DNA from: Chitinophagales bacterium
GTDB taxonomy: Bacteria > Bacteroidota > Bacteroidia > Chitinophagales > Chitinophagaceae
Direction of reading: 5' to 3'
Length of the DNA stretch: 64,000 bases
Assembly: GCA_020636495.1 (NCBI GenBank)
Contig: JACJXQ010000008.1
Location: 434,001-498,000 of the forward strand
Part shown: piece by piece, positions 25,183 to 33,246 of the stretch
Numbering within the stretch: position 1 is the first letter of the stretch
Layout: each line of letters begins with the position of its first letter
Made by a program: the position numbers and the translations under genes
Notes under the pieces: generated by a model
Database searches by the model: none
What the model saw: the letters and a program-made list of their open reading frames with translations, nothing else
Told to the model about the DNA's origin: nothing

Positions 25183-26097
25183 TTATCCTTTTGCCTTTTC
25201 TGTTATGTATTTTGCCAGGTCGGGGTATATGGGTTGATACCTCTCCTTGATGGTTGTATATTTTGTATCCAGTATTATTTCACAATTTACAGAGTCAGCA
25301 GCTGTTTTGCCCATTTTACCTATCATCTCATCTTTAGTATACTGTTTCAGCTCATTACATTTATATGCATCTGCGATGTATTGAACAAAGCTTTTATAGG
25401 CTACCTGCTGAAAGGTATATATATTGTATATAGAAGCATAAGGAGCGTTGGCAGCATAGTGCCATAACATAGCCGCACAGTCTTCCACCGTTATTACAGA
25501 CATTTGCCTTTGCGGATTCCCATATATTGGTACTGAATTGTGCTTTACAACGTGTTCAGTATATAGTTGTTTATACCATGAGCCATCACCGATGATCCAC
25601 GGTGCCCTGAGCATCATAATATTATCTGCACCATTATTGATGGCTTTCAGTATCGGCTGTTCGGCATGCAAATAATACTTTGCAAAGCCAGCAGGATTCA
25701 GTTTGCTATTTTCTGTGGCCTTTCCACCAGGCATATGCCCGTACATTAAGGAACCCGACAGGTAAATGAGTTTTGGGCGTTTATCAAGTTTGTTTATTGC
25801 TGCAAGTAGCCGCCTGTTAGCCTTTGCGCCCTGCCATCCGGCCAGTGTGCGTCCTACATCACCCCATCTTTTGCCCGGTATCCTGGCCAGGTGAAATATT
25901 ATGTCGAAATTCCCGGACTGCAGGAAAGAAAGTTCAATGTCACTTAATGCCGCCTGTAAATAGTGCACCTGTGCATGTCTTTTTGCCGGTGGCCTGTTGT
26001 GTACCAAGGCCGTAACACTTAATCCTTTGATATTACACAGGTAATCCAGAAAGGCAGCACCCGTAAATCCTGTAGCTCCCAAAACCAAAATGCGCAT
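25183..26097 (-). CDS. NAD-dependent epimerase/dehydratase (extended SDR)
   Basis: A 304-residue enzyme opening with MRILVLGATGFTGAAFLDYL, the GxxGxxG cofactor motif. LIYLSGSLMYGH and AKYYLHAEQPIL stand where extended SDRs carry catalytic Ser and YxxxK; here the second element reads YYLHAEQ, so the catalytic Lys seems replaced by Glu or is displaced, and redox activity is not certain. An in-frame start 34 codons upstream would overlap the next gene; the ATG at 26097 sits exactly at the Rossmann motif and 5 bases after the nucleotidyltransferase-protein stop. Middle gene of the three-gene operon. Confidence 0.82.
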   Translation of the reverse strand: MRILVLGATGFTGAAFLDYLCNIKGLSVTALVHNRPPAKRHAQVHYLQAALSDIELSFLQSGNFDIIFHLARIPGKRWGDVGRTLAGWQGAKANRRLLAAINKLDKRPKLIYLSGSLMYGHMPGGKATENSKLNPAGFAKYYLHAEQPILKAINNGADNIMMLRAPWIIGDGSWYKQLYTEHVVKHNSVPIYGNPQRQMSVITVEDCAAMLWHYAANAPYASIYNIYTFQQVAYKSFVQYIADAYKCNELKQYTKDEMIGKMGKTAADSVNCEIILDTKYTTIKERYQPIYPDLAKYITEKAKG

Positions 26098-26102
26098 AGT
26101 AT

Positions 26103-27053
26103 CTATATGTCCATAGCCGGTGACTGATAAGAATCCTTCATATGCCTTTCCAGCACCTTTTTCTGGTAGTTCAGCGGGTGGTGTTTCGACACGTACCATT
26201 TTGTTTTCATGGCCAGATCATAATCCTCCATCGGGTAGTTCTTTCTTTTCCATTTATACCTCCATAACGTGTCCGTCAGGTTCATCAGGAATTTATTAAC
26301 GGCTTGTGGGCGCAGACTATTGAAGACCCATTCCGCTGATCTTTTGAGTGTTAGTTTGTTGTTCTTTTGCAGGTCTTCCTGGAGTACACATACGTTTGGG
26401 AAATATTCAGCTTTGATCCAGTCAATATTTTGCGCCATCAGCATTTCATATGTATCCATATTGTACATGGGGATGAGGGTTGCCAGTTCGGTGGCCGTAA
26501 AAAGGTTCTGCTCATCGAGGCACAGCTGTCCTTCGTCTATAAAATAGTTCATGCAGAAAGAATGCTGCTTATTGATCAGGAAAGTTAGCTTTTTGAACAG
26601 GTGAAGCATAGTACGACATATCCATAACCTTTGATTGGCGGTGATGATAAAAAAATCTATGTCTGAATTTTCATCAGCATAACCTTTGGACAATGAGCCG
26701 GAAACGCATATACCTTTTACAAACGGGAACCTGGATATCATGCGGGCACTACGGCTGGCTTCTTTCATTTTTTCGGCAGCTACGTCGGCACCTACTATCC
26801 TTTTAAGGTAGATCTGGCTGGAGCTGGTCAATGCATACAAGCCATAGTCGCAGAATATCCTGCCTTCTCTTACCATTTCATTAAGTGTATCCAGCAGTTC
26901 CTGGCGGGTAGTTTCTACCTGCAGGAACTTATGAATCTCATGAATATATAATGCGTGCCTGAAAATATTAAAGTATTTCAACACGGCTTCAACTGCCTCC
27001 TGTATGTCGGCGTCATTATCAACAACCTGCACAATTGTCCTATCACTTATCAT
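26103..27053 (-). CDS. Nucleotidyltransferase-domain protein with winged-helix-like N-terminus
   Basis: A 316-residue protein. Residues about 20-90 are helical and end in CDYGLYALTSS, resembling a winged-helix domain. The centre has an intact nucleotidyltransferase motif GSLSKGYADENSDIDFFII (Gly-Ser plus the Asp pair), so unlike the small protein at 4.8 kb this one should bind metal and nucleotide. The C-terminal third is basic and aromatic (LWRYKWKRKNYP). Which molecule receives the nucleotide is unknown. First gene of the operon with the SDR and the methyltransferase; a near-consensus -7 box (TATCTTTA) lies at 27119-27112. Confidence 0.8.
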   Translation of the reverse strand: MISDRTIVQVVDNDADIQEAVEAVLKYFNIFRHALYIHEIHKFLQVETTRQELLDTLNEMVREGRIFCDYGLYALTSSSQIYLKRIVGADVAAEKMKEASRSARMISRFPFVKGICVSGSLSKGYADENSDIDFFIITANQRLWICRTMLHLFKKLTFLINKQHSFCMNYFIDEGQLCLDEQNLFTATELATLIPMYNMDTYEMLMAQNIDWIKAEYFPNVCVLQEDLQKNNKLTLKRSAEWVFNSLRPQAVNKFLMNLTDTLWRYKWKRKNYPMEDYDLAMKTKWYVSKHHPLNYQKKVLERHMKDSYQSPAMDI

Positions 27054-27224
27054 TATTACAATGATTAAGAAATTAATAAATGCAGGAATAAACTTTGGTA
27101 AAGCGGATTATAAAGATAGTAAACTAATGATTTACAAGTATTAAAATTGACTTTATATTTATTAATTTAGTTATTAGTACTTAATAGTATGACAAATAAA
27201 AAACTATCCTTGACATAAAGTTTT

Positions 27225-27232
27225 TATTTTTG
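27225..27232 (+). promoter_or_regulatory. -7 box before the Wzz-like gene
   Basis: TATTTTTG at 27225-27232 matches the -7 consensus, 45 nt before the ATG at 27278. A TTG at 27210-27212 is only 12 bp upstream, so the -33 element is not at normal spacing. Confidence 0.4.
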
Positions 27233-27277
27233 CGTGCGTTATAAACACATTGCCACATACTAAAACAATTGTAATTT

Positions 27278-28144
27278 ATGAGTCACGGAAGCAATAGCCT
27301 TAATAATGAATCTGGTACCGGGTTGTACGGTAAGGTCATTGCATTTTTACGCAAATTCTATGCCGATCTGCGAAGGAATATTGTAGTTTTTCTTTTGTGT
27401 CTTATCGTAGTAACCGGATCTTTCCTTGGGTACAATATAAAAAAGTCTAATTCTTACAGCGCTTCATTTACAATAGTATACGAAGAGCTGGTAAGGAAAG
27501 TATATGGCGACAGGCTGGAGAAGCTGAATAACCTGTTGCAGAATAATACCGTTAAAGCACAAGTATTGCTGAACGTAAAAAAGCCTGTTATTGAGAGTGT
27601 AAATGAAATAACAGCAACCAATATACTGGGTGAAGATCTGTCTACCGACATGAATACGGATAAGATACCGTTCATTGTGACCATGAACCTGAATGACACC
27701 AGCTATATGGCCGAACTGCAGGATGCCATTGTTGCCTACCTGGAAACCGGCAATAGTTACCTGATATCGAAAAGGAAACTAAGGAGAGAGGAAATAGATA
27801 ATGAACTTGAATTTATTACTGAGCAACTGGCTTTAATGGACACGTTTAAGAGGAAGAACAATGTAGGTTCTTCGAGGGCTTCTTCAGATCAGTCTGCAGC
27901 GGATAACAGCGCGGGGGGGGGAGCAGTTTACCAGCTTTCGTACGAGTTGTACAAAAGGAAGCAGGAATTGCTGAAGAAAAAAGAAATGCCGTTGAACCTT
28001 TATGTAATTGACGATGCCATTGTGCCGGTCAAAAACAGCAAGTCGTACTTGCTGGTAACTATTCTTGGTTTATTTACAGGATTTATTGTCTACCTGGCTA
28101 TAGCTTACCTGGTATTGCCGGTTGTCAGGTACAAAGGAGATTGA
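27278..28144 (+). CDS. Wzz/chain-length-determinant-like membrane protein with a nine-G tract
   Basis: A 288-residue protein with two membrane helices, one near residues 34-52 (IVVFLLCLIVVTGSFLGY) and one at the C-terminus (about 258-280), enclosing a largely helical periplasmic domain. This is the topology of Wzz/polysaccharide co-polymerases, which set the length of surface polysaccharides. A typical Wzz Pro-rich segment before the second helix is only weakly visible (EMPLNLYVIDDAIVPV). A run of nine G at 27913-27921 encodes the Gly-rich linker NSAGGGA; gain or loss of one G would truncate the protein before its second helix. The last 40 bases overlap the convergent epimerase gene. Confidence 0.7.
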   Translation: MSHGSNSLNNESGTGLYGKVIAFLRKFYADLRRNIVVFLLCLIVVTGSFLGYNIKKSNSYSASFTIVYEELVRKVYGDRLEKLNNLLQNNTVKAQVLLNVKKPVIESVNEITATNILGEDLSTDMNTDKIPFIVTMNLNDTSYMAELQDAIVAYLETGNSYLISKRKLRREEIDNELEFITEQLALMDTFKRKNNVGSSRASSDQSAADNSAGGGAVYQLSYELYKRKQELLKKKEMPLNLYVIDDAIVPVKNSKSYLLVTILGLFTGFIVYLAIAYLVLPVVRYKGD

Positions 28145-28545
28145 TCATCTTTTTCCTGGCATAATTCAATCAGTACACCGTTTGTTGTTTTAGGGTGCAG
28201 AAAGCAGATCAGCTTATTATCAGCACCCTCTTTAGGCTGATCACTCAGCAATTCGAAGCCCAATGCGGCCAGGCGTTTCATTTCGGCTTCGATATTTTCT
28301 ACCTCTATAGCTACATGATGCAGCCCTTGTCCCTTTTTATCGATGAACTTCCGGATGGGGCTATCTTCGCGTGTAGCTTCCAGTAGTTCTACTTTCGATT
28401 CTCCAATACGGAAAAAGGCTGTACTTACCCCCTCATTCTCAACTACTTCTGTTTTATAGCAGGGTGTATTTAACAGTTGTTCGAACAAGTGAACAGAAGA
28501 AGCAAGATCGGAAACAGCAATGCCCAGGTGCTCAATTTTCAGCAT
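28105..28545 (-). CDS. mce: Methylmalonyl-CoA epimerase
   Basis: A 146-residue VOC-fold enzyme that interconverts (R)- and (S)-methylmalonyl-CoA, linking propionate metabolism and succinyl-CoA. IEHLGIAVSDLASSVHLFE, VELLEATREDSPIRKFIDKKGQGLHHVAIEV and LICFLHPKTTNGVLIELCQE carry the metal-binding His and Glu residues. The ATG at 28545 fits the family; an upstream ATG at 28596 would only add a hydrophobic stretch. It is not next to a methylmalonyl-CoA mutase here; the only related mutase in the window is IcmF at 52 kb. Its 3' end overlaps the Wzz-like gene. Confidence 0.9.
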   Translation of the reverse strand: MLKIEHLGIAVSDLASSVHLFEQLLNTPCYKTEVVENEGVSTAFFRIGESKVELLEATREDSPIRKFIDKKGQGLHHVAIEVENIEAEMKRLAALGFELLSDQPKEGADNKLICFLHPKTTNGVLIELCQEKDDQSPLYLTTGNTR

Positions 28546-28601
28546 ATAATTCAAATAAGTTTTAAGTATAGGTACATATAAAGCTACAATGTACAAAAAG
28601 G

Positions 28602-28631
28602 TTGATTACACTCAATTAGTACGTAACTTTG
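28602..28631 (+). promoter_or_regulatory. Promoter of the isc genes
   Basis: TTG (28602-28604) - 19 bp - TAACTTTG (28624-28631), a good match to the Bacteroidota consensus, 34 nt before the iscS ATG. Confidence 0.65.
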
Positions 28632-28665
28632 TAGCTCGATTTAACATTAGACTAATTATTGATAC

Positions 28666-29886
28666 ATGAGTTTGAAATTACCAATTTACCTGGATAACAA
28701 CGCTACTACACCTTGCGACCCAAGGGTAGTAGAAGAGATGATACCTTATTTCACCGAAAAGTTCGGTAACGCAGCCAGCAGGAGCCATTCTTTTGGTTGG
28801 GTAGCTGAAGAAGCTGTTGATTATGCCCGTGAGCAGGTGGCCAAACTGGTAAATGCAACCTCAAAAGAGATCATATTCACTTCAGGCGCTACCGAAGCTG
28901 ATAACCTGGCTATTAAAGGTGTGTTTGAAATGTATGCTTCTAAAGGCAATCACATCATTACCTGCACCACTGAGCACAAAGCTGTACTGGATACCTGCAA
29001 GCATGTTGAGAAAATGGGAGGTGAGGTAACTTACCTGCAGGTGCAACCTGACGGGCTGATAGACCTGCAGGAGCTGGAAAATGCCATTACAGACAAAACT
29101 ATATTGATTGCCATCATGTATGGTAATAATGAAATAGGTGTGGTACAACCTATTCGAGAGATCAGCACGATAGCTAAAAAGCATGGTGTACTGTTCTTTA
29201 CAGATGCTACACAAGCTGTTGGTAAAATACCGGTTGACGTTATGGCAGATGGTATTGACCTGATGGCTTTCAGTGCACACAAAATGTACGGCCCCAAGGG
29301 AGTAGGTGCATTGTATGTACGACGTAAGAATCCGCGTGTAAAAGTTACCGCCCAGATGGATGGCGGTGGCCACGAGCGCGGTATGCGCAGCGGCACCATG
29401 AATGTTCCGGGAATTGTAGGTTTTGGTAAAGCTTGCGAAATATGCATGAACGAAATGGAAGCTGAAGCAAAAAGGCTGAGTGTAATGCGCGACAGGCTGG
29501 AGGCAGGGCTGCTGGAGCTGGAAGAGGCTTACGTGAATGGTAGCGCGGAACACCGCCTGCCACACGTTGCAAATATTTCATTCAAGTATGTAGAAGGTGA
29601 AGGACTGATGATGGGCTTTAATAAGGATATAGCGCTTTCAAGTGGTTCTGCTTGTACCTCTGCATCGCTGGAACCGTCGTACGTTTTGAAAGCGCTGGGC
29701 TTGGGCGATGACCTAGCACACAGTTCTTTGCGTTTTGGCCTGGGACGTTTTACGACAGACGAACAGATAGACTTTACAATAAAAGCAATTTCGGATACGG
29801 TTAATAAACTGCGTGAAATGAGCCCGCTTTGGGAGATGCACAAAGAAGGCATCGACCTGAACACGATAGAATGGGCACATCACTAA
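28666..29886 (+). CDS. iscS: Cysteine desulfurase IscS
   Basis: A 406-residue PLP enzyme that takes sulfur from cysteine for Fe-S clusters and other thio-cofactors. YLDNNATTPCDPRVVEEM opens the protein; TTEHKAVLDTC, FFTDATQAVGK and the PLP lysine in FSAHKMYGPKG follow, and the sulfur-carrying Cys lies in SSGSACTSASLEPS about residue 330. Length is normal. It leads the iscS-iscU-iscA run, 25 bases before iscU. No IscR, HscA/B or ferredoxin genes accompany it, a slimmed arrangement common in this phylum. Confidence 0.96.
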   Translation: MSLKLPIYLDNNATTPCDPRVVEEMIPYFTEKFGNAASRSHSFGWVAEEAVDYAREQVAKLVNATSKEIIFTSGATEADNLAIKGVFEMYASKGNHIITCTTEHKAVLDTCKHVEKMGGEVTYLQVQPDGLIDLQELENAITDKTILIAIMYGNNEIGVVQPIREISTIAKKHGVLFFTDATQAVGKIPVDVMADGIDLMAFSAHKMYGPKGVGALYVRRKNPRVKVTAQMDGGGHERGMRSGTMNVPGIVGFGKACEICMNEMEAEAKRLSVMRDRLEAGLLELEEAYVNGSAEHRLPHVANISFKYVEGEGLMMGFNKDIALSSGSACTSASLEPSYVLKALGLGDDLAHSSLRFGLGRFTTDEQIDFTIKAISDTVNKLREMSPLWEMHKEGIDLNTIEWAHH

Positions 29887-29911
29887 CCAATAAAAAAAAG
29901 AAAAAGATATT

Positions 29912-30328
29912 ATGGCATATTCAGAAAAAGTAATCGACCACTACCAGAATCCTAAGAACGTAGGCACACTTGATAAGTCGCAAAAGAACGTGGGTACCGG
30001 CTTGGTTGGTGCTCCTGAGTGCGGCGATGTAATGCGCCTGCAGATAGAAGTAGACGATACAACCGGCCTGATCAAAGACGCTAAGTTCAAAACCTTTGGT
30101 TGTGGCTCAGCTATCGCATCTTCATCGCTGGCTACCGAATGGTTGAAAGGCAAAACCGTAGACCAGGCACTGGCTATTGATAATATGGATATTGTTGAAG
30201 AGCTGAACCTGCCGCCGGTGAAAATTCACTGCTCAGTACTGGCTGAAGACGCTATCAAGGCAGCGATCAATGACTACCGTGTGAAGAACGGACTGGAAGA
30301 ACTGGCACTGGACGAGAAAAAACATTAA
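29912..30328 (+). CDS. iscU: Fe-S cluster scaffold IscU
   Basis: A 138-residue scaffold on which IscS and an electron donor build [2Fe-2S] clusters. VIDHYQNPKNVGTLD, the first Cys in GAPECGDVMRLQ, the second in KTFGCGSAIASSS, and the third in PPVKIHCSVLAEDAI are all present, as is the PPVK loop recognised by the HscA chaperone in other bacteria. Starts 25 bases after iscS. Confidence 0.96.
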   Translation: MAYSEKVIDHYQNPKNVGTLDKSQKNVGTGLVGAPECGDVMRLQIEVDDTTGLIKDAKFKTFGCGSAIASSSLATEWLKGKTVDQALAIDNMDIVEELNLPPVKIHCSVLAEDAIKAAINDYRVKNGLEELALDEKKH

Positions 30329-30419
30329 TCACGCAGCAGGATAGTTACAATTCAGGTGTTGTAATAGCGCTGGTGAAATTACTATGCTATTAACCACTTT
30401 TGATAACTGAGACAGAGAT

Positions 30420-30746
30420 ATGATACACATCAGTGAAAAAGCAAAGAAAAAGATACTTCAGCTGAAGCAAAACGCAGAGCTGGATGATACCTATTTTCTA
30501 CGTGTTGGTGTTGTAGGCGGTGGTTGCTCCGGCCTTTCATACAAGCTGGACTTTGATAACGAGTCGCAGCCGAACGACCAGGTCTTTGAAGAAGATGGGG
30601 TAAAGCTGGTAACAGACCTGAAGAGTTTCCTGTACCTCTGCGATACCGTGCTGGAATTTTCTGACGGACTGAATGGTAAAGGATTCCACTTCAATAATCC
30701 GAACGCCAGCCGTACCTGCGGTTGCGGTGACAGTTTCTCTGTGTAA
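30420..30746 (+). CDS. iscA: IscA/HesB-type Fe-S assembly accessory protein
   Basis: A 108-residue A-type carrier that passes Fe-S clusters from IscU to apoproteins. The three cluster Cys are visible in GGGCSGLSYKLDF (Cys near residue 36) and CGCGDSF at the C-terminus. The sequence is shorter at the N-terminus than ErpA. It follows iscU by 91 bases and ends in a strong terminator. Confidence 0.94.
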   Translation: MIHISEKAKKKILQLKQNAELDDTYFLRVGVVGGGCSGLSYKLDFDNESQPNDQVFEEDGVKLVTDLKSFLYLCDTVLEFSDGLNGKGFHFNNPNASRTCGCGDSFSV

Positions 30747-30764
30747 TAAATAAGATGAACGTAT

Positions 30765-30800
30765 AAAGAAAGGCCGTTACAACTGTAACGGCTTTCTTAT
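30765..30800. terminator. Bidirectional terminator after iscA
   Basis: Stem GCCGTTAC/GTAACGGC (30773-30780 with 30785-30792) flanked by A-rich and T-rich tracts, between iscA and the convergent DUF349 gene. Confidence 0.75.
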
Positions 30801-30818
30801 TTATATACATGTAAACGG

Positions 30819-32390
30819 CTATTCACCTTTAGCTTTTTCTTTCAGCGCCTCCAATTGTTGTTTGGCTTCTTCCAGTTTCTCTTTTTTGTGCTCTATCTTA
30901 TGCTCTGTTTGTGCAATAAGCTTCGTGAGGTGCTCTCTTAGTTCGGCTTCTTTTTTCATGCCTGGTTCAATGTTTTCCAGGCCGTTTTTAAAATCAGCAA
31001 GTTTCTCTTCCTCTTCTCTTAACTCAGCTATTATTTTCCCAACAAAATCTTTGGTCTGGGTAGCGCGCTCCTGCTCTTTCTTTTCATAAAAGTTGCGTCG
31101 TTGTTCACGGTTGGCATCCTTACGTTCAAAGAATTTTTTCCGTGCTTTTATGAAACGATCCCAGATATCATTGCTGTGCTTGCGCGGGACAGGGCCTATC
31201 TTTTTCCATTCATTCATCAGTTCATTCAGCTCGTCGGTAGCTTCTCTCCAGGCATTGGAGTTTTGCAGGTCTTCTGCCCTTTTCAACAAAGCCAGTTTTT
31301 GTGCATAGTTATCTTCCAGCGATATTTTGAATGATTCGAAGCTTTCACGTTTTTTACCAAAGAAGTAGTCACGGGCAGCATTAAAGGCATTCCATACTTC
31401 ATCAGACTTGTCCTTTGGTACCCTCCCCAGTTTTTTCCACTCATCCATAAGGTCAGTATACGCTTGTGTAGTCTCATTCCAGTCTGTACTTTCTTTCAGT
31501 GCTTCGGCTTTTTCTACCAATGCAAGTTTCGCCTGGTAGTTTTCTTCCTGTTCTTTATGAATGACATCAAAATGTTGCTTTTTCTTTTCAAAGAATGCAT
31601 TGTTAGCTTCTGTGAAACGCTTCCATAACTCTTCATTCTTATCGTGCATGGTTCTGCCTATGCCTTTCCACTGCTCCATCAATGCTTTTAACTCGTCTGT
31701 AGCTTTCTTCCAGTCTTCGCTTGCTGCCAGTGCCTCTGCTTTTTCCACTACTTCCATTTTCAGGTCCAGGTTTTGCAGCATCTCTTTGTTGATGTCTTCC
31801 TGATGTTCGCGTTTGCGTTCAAAGAATTTATCTTTTGCAGCCTCTAACCTTGACCAAAGTGCATCATTTCTTTCTTTCTCGACATAGCCCAGTTTTTTCC
31901 ACTCTTCGGCCATATCGCGCATCACATCGGTACTGGCTTTCCATTCTTCGCTGGATGCCTCCTGCTCTGCTTTTTCTACCAGCGCCAGTTTTTGCTTGTA
32001 GTTCTCTTCTACCAGCTTAGCCAGTTCATGATCTATATTCTCTACTAATCTATAAATGGTATGAAAATCACCTATGGCACTGGCGTGATGCAGGTACTCC
32101 TTCACACGCTCTAATTTGCCTACCAGCTTTGTCTTGTCCTCTTCGGCATTCCATTCGGTTACCAGCTCGGTCACTTTATTTTCCACCTCGGGAAACTTCT
32201 CAGTTAATAGTTTGAAAACCATGTCCATACTGTCCGGTGCTAATGTACCTACCGAACGTTCTTTGTATCCCTGGTACGCTTTCAACATCAACTCACCTTC
32301 GCCGGTGAGTGTGTAAAGATCTTTGTGGTCGAAGGATAATTGGTCCCACCATTCAGCTAATACCGTAGCCTGATTTGTGTCTTGTGTCAT
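30819..32390 (-). CDS. DUF349 repeat protein
   Basis: A 523-residue, highly charged, helical protein with four clear DUF349 repeats of about 76 residues, each reading roughly KLALVEKAEAL-SxDW-TDELKALMxEWKxIG-W-RF-AR-FFEKK (starting near residues 140, 216, 293 and 369), plus a diverged N-terminal unit. A Glu/Lys coiled coil closes the protein. DUF349 proteins are cytoplasmic; some in Proteobacteria have been linked to DNA damage and antibiotic tolerance, but no function is known in this phylum. It stands alone. Confidence 0.85.
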   Translation of the reverse strand: MTQDTNQATVLAEWWDQLSFDHKDLYTLTGEGELMLKAYQGYKERSVGTLAPDSMDMVFKLLTEKFPEVENKVTELVTEWNAEEDKTKLVGKLERVKEYLHHASAIGDFHTIYRLVENIDHELAKLVEENYKQKLALVEKAEQEASSEEWKASTDVMRDMAEEWKKLGYVEKERNDALWSRLEAAKDKFFERKREHQEDINKEMLQNLDLKMEVVEKAEALAASEDWKKATDELKALMEQWKGIGRTMHDKNEELWKRFTEANNAFFEKKKQHFDVIHKEQEENYQAKLALVEKAEALKESTDWNETTQAYTDLMDEWKKLGRVPKDKSDEVWNAFNAARDYFFGKKRESFESFKISLEDNYAQKLALLKRAEDLQNSNAWREATDELNELMNEWKKIGPVPRKHSNDIWDRFIKARKKFFERKDANREQRRNFYEKKEQERATQTKDFVGKIIAELREEEEKLADFKNGLENIEPGMKKEAELREHLTKLIAQTEHKIEHKKEKLEEAKQQLEALKEKAKGE

Positions 32391-32464
32391 AGCCTGCTGC
32401 TTTATAGAAACAATGTGGTCTGTCTGTTACCTGTTACATTGATTAATATTCATATTTATTAGCC

Positions 32465-33205
32465 TTATGCCCCGAACACTTTTCTCAGAAGGTCGGTAAC
32501 GCGTGCCGAAGGATTTTGCCTTATTTTATTTTCTTCCTGCTCTACGGTTACAAAAAGACCAGATAATGCCCTTTCTGTAACATAACCTGTCAGATCGGGG
32601 TTGATCTTATTGAATGTAGTTGGTAGCCGGTTGTAAATGGTAAATACCTGCGACCAGTATTTGGTAGCATTTACTTTGTTGAGTGAGTTTTCTATTACCG
32701 GGCGGAAAGCATTGGTCAGTTGTTGCGTGGTCCTGTTTTTCAGGTAGTTGGTAGCAGCACTATTACCACCTTTCAATATACCCAGCCCGTCTTGTATGCT
32801 CATTGTTTTTATAGCATTGATAAAAATAGGAGCAGCTTTTGCGGCGGCATCCTCTGCGGCACGATTCATAGCCATAATAGCTTTGTCTACTTCCGCACCC
32901 ATACCTATTGAACGAAGTGTGTTTTCCACCTTCTTTGCCTCCGGCGGCATCAGTATTTTTATGATCTGGTTGCCAAAATATCCATTGATGGTCGAGAGTT
33001 GCTTCCCAGCATTGTTAGAACCTACTTCAAGTGCCTGTTTCAGACCAGCAATGATCTCATCGTTGGTAAGTGCACCTGTTCCGCCATTGTTACTTGCGTC
33101 ATTGATGATCTTTTTACCCTTGTTCAGCCACCCGCCCAGTTGAGCATTACATCCGTATGTTGCCACCATGCAACATGCCAAAATAAATATGGATATTTTT
33201 TTCAT
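32465..33205 (-). CDS. DUF4197 family exported protein
   Basis: A 246-residue exported helical protein: signal peptide about 1-18 with a possible lipobox (ATYGC), then the DUF4197 core (ALTNDEIIAGLKQALEVGSNNAG, ILMPPEAKKVENTLRSIGMG, FRPVIENSLNKVNATKYWSQVF, DLTGYVTERALSGLFVTVEQEE). Function unknown; family members are periplasmic or lipid-anchored. It sits after the TonB-type receptor on the same strand but 41 bases apart and may be transcribed with it. Confidence 0.85.
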   Translation of the reverse strand: MKKISIFILACCMVATYGCNAQLGGWLNKGKKIINDASNNGGTGALTNDEIIAGLKQALEVGSNNAGKQLSTINGYFGNQIIKILMPPEAKKVENTLRSIGMGAEVDKAIMAMNRAAEDAAAKAAPIFINAIKTMSIQDGLGILKGGNSAATNYLKNRTTQQLTNAFRPVIENSLNKVNATKYWSQVFTIYNRLPTTFNKINPDLTGYVTERALSGLFVTVEQEENKIRQNPSARVTDLLRKVFGA

Positions 33206-33246
33206 AGTGACAATTTACGACTTTTAAGTATAATTAGTGTGGGGGC

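Noticed and set aside
28882..29565. Minus-strand frame of 227 codons opposite iscS
   Set aside because: Shadow of a highly conserved enzyme gene; Ser/His-rich and without motif.
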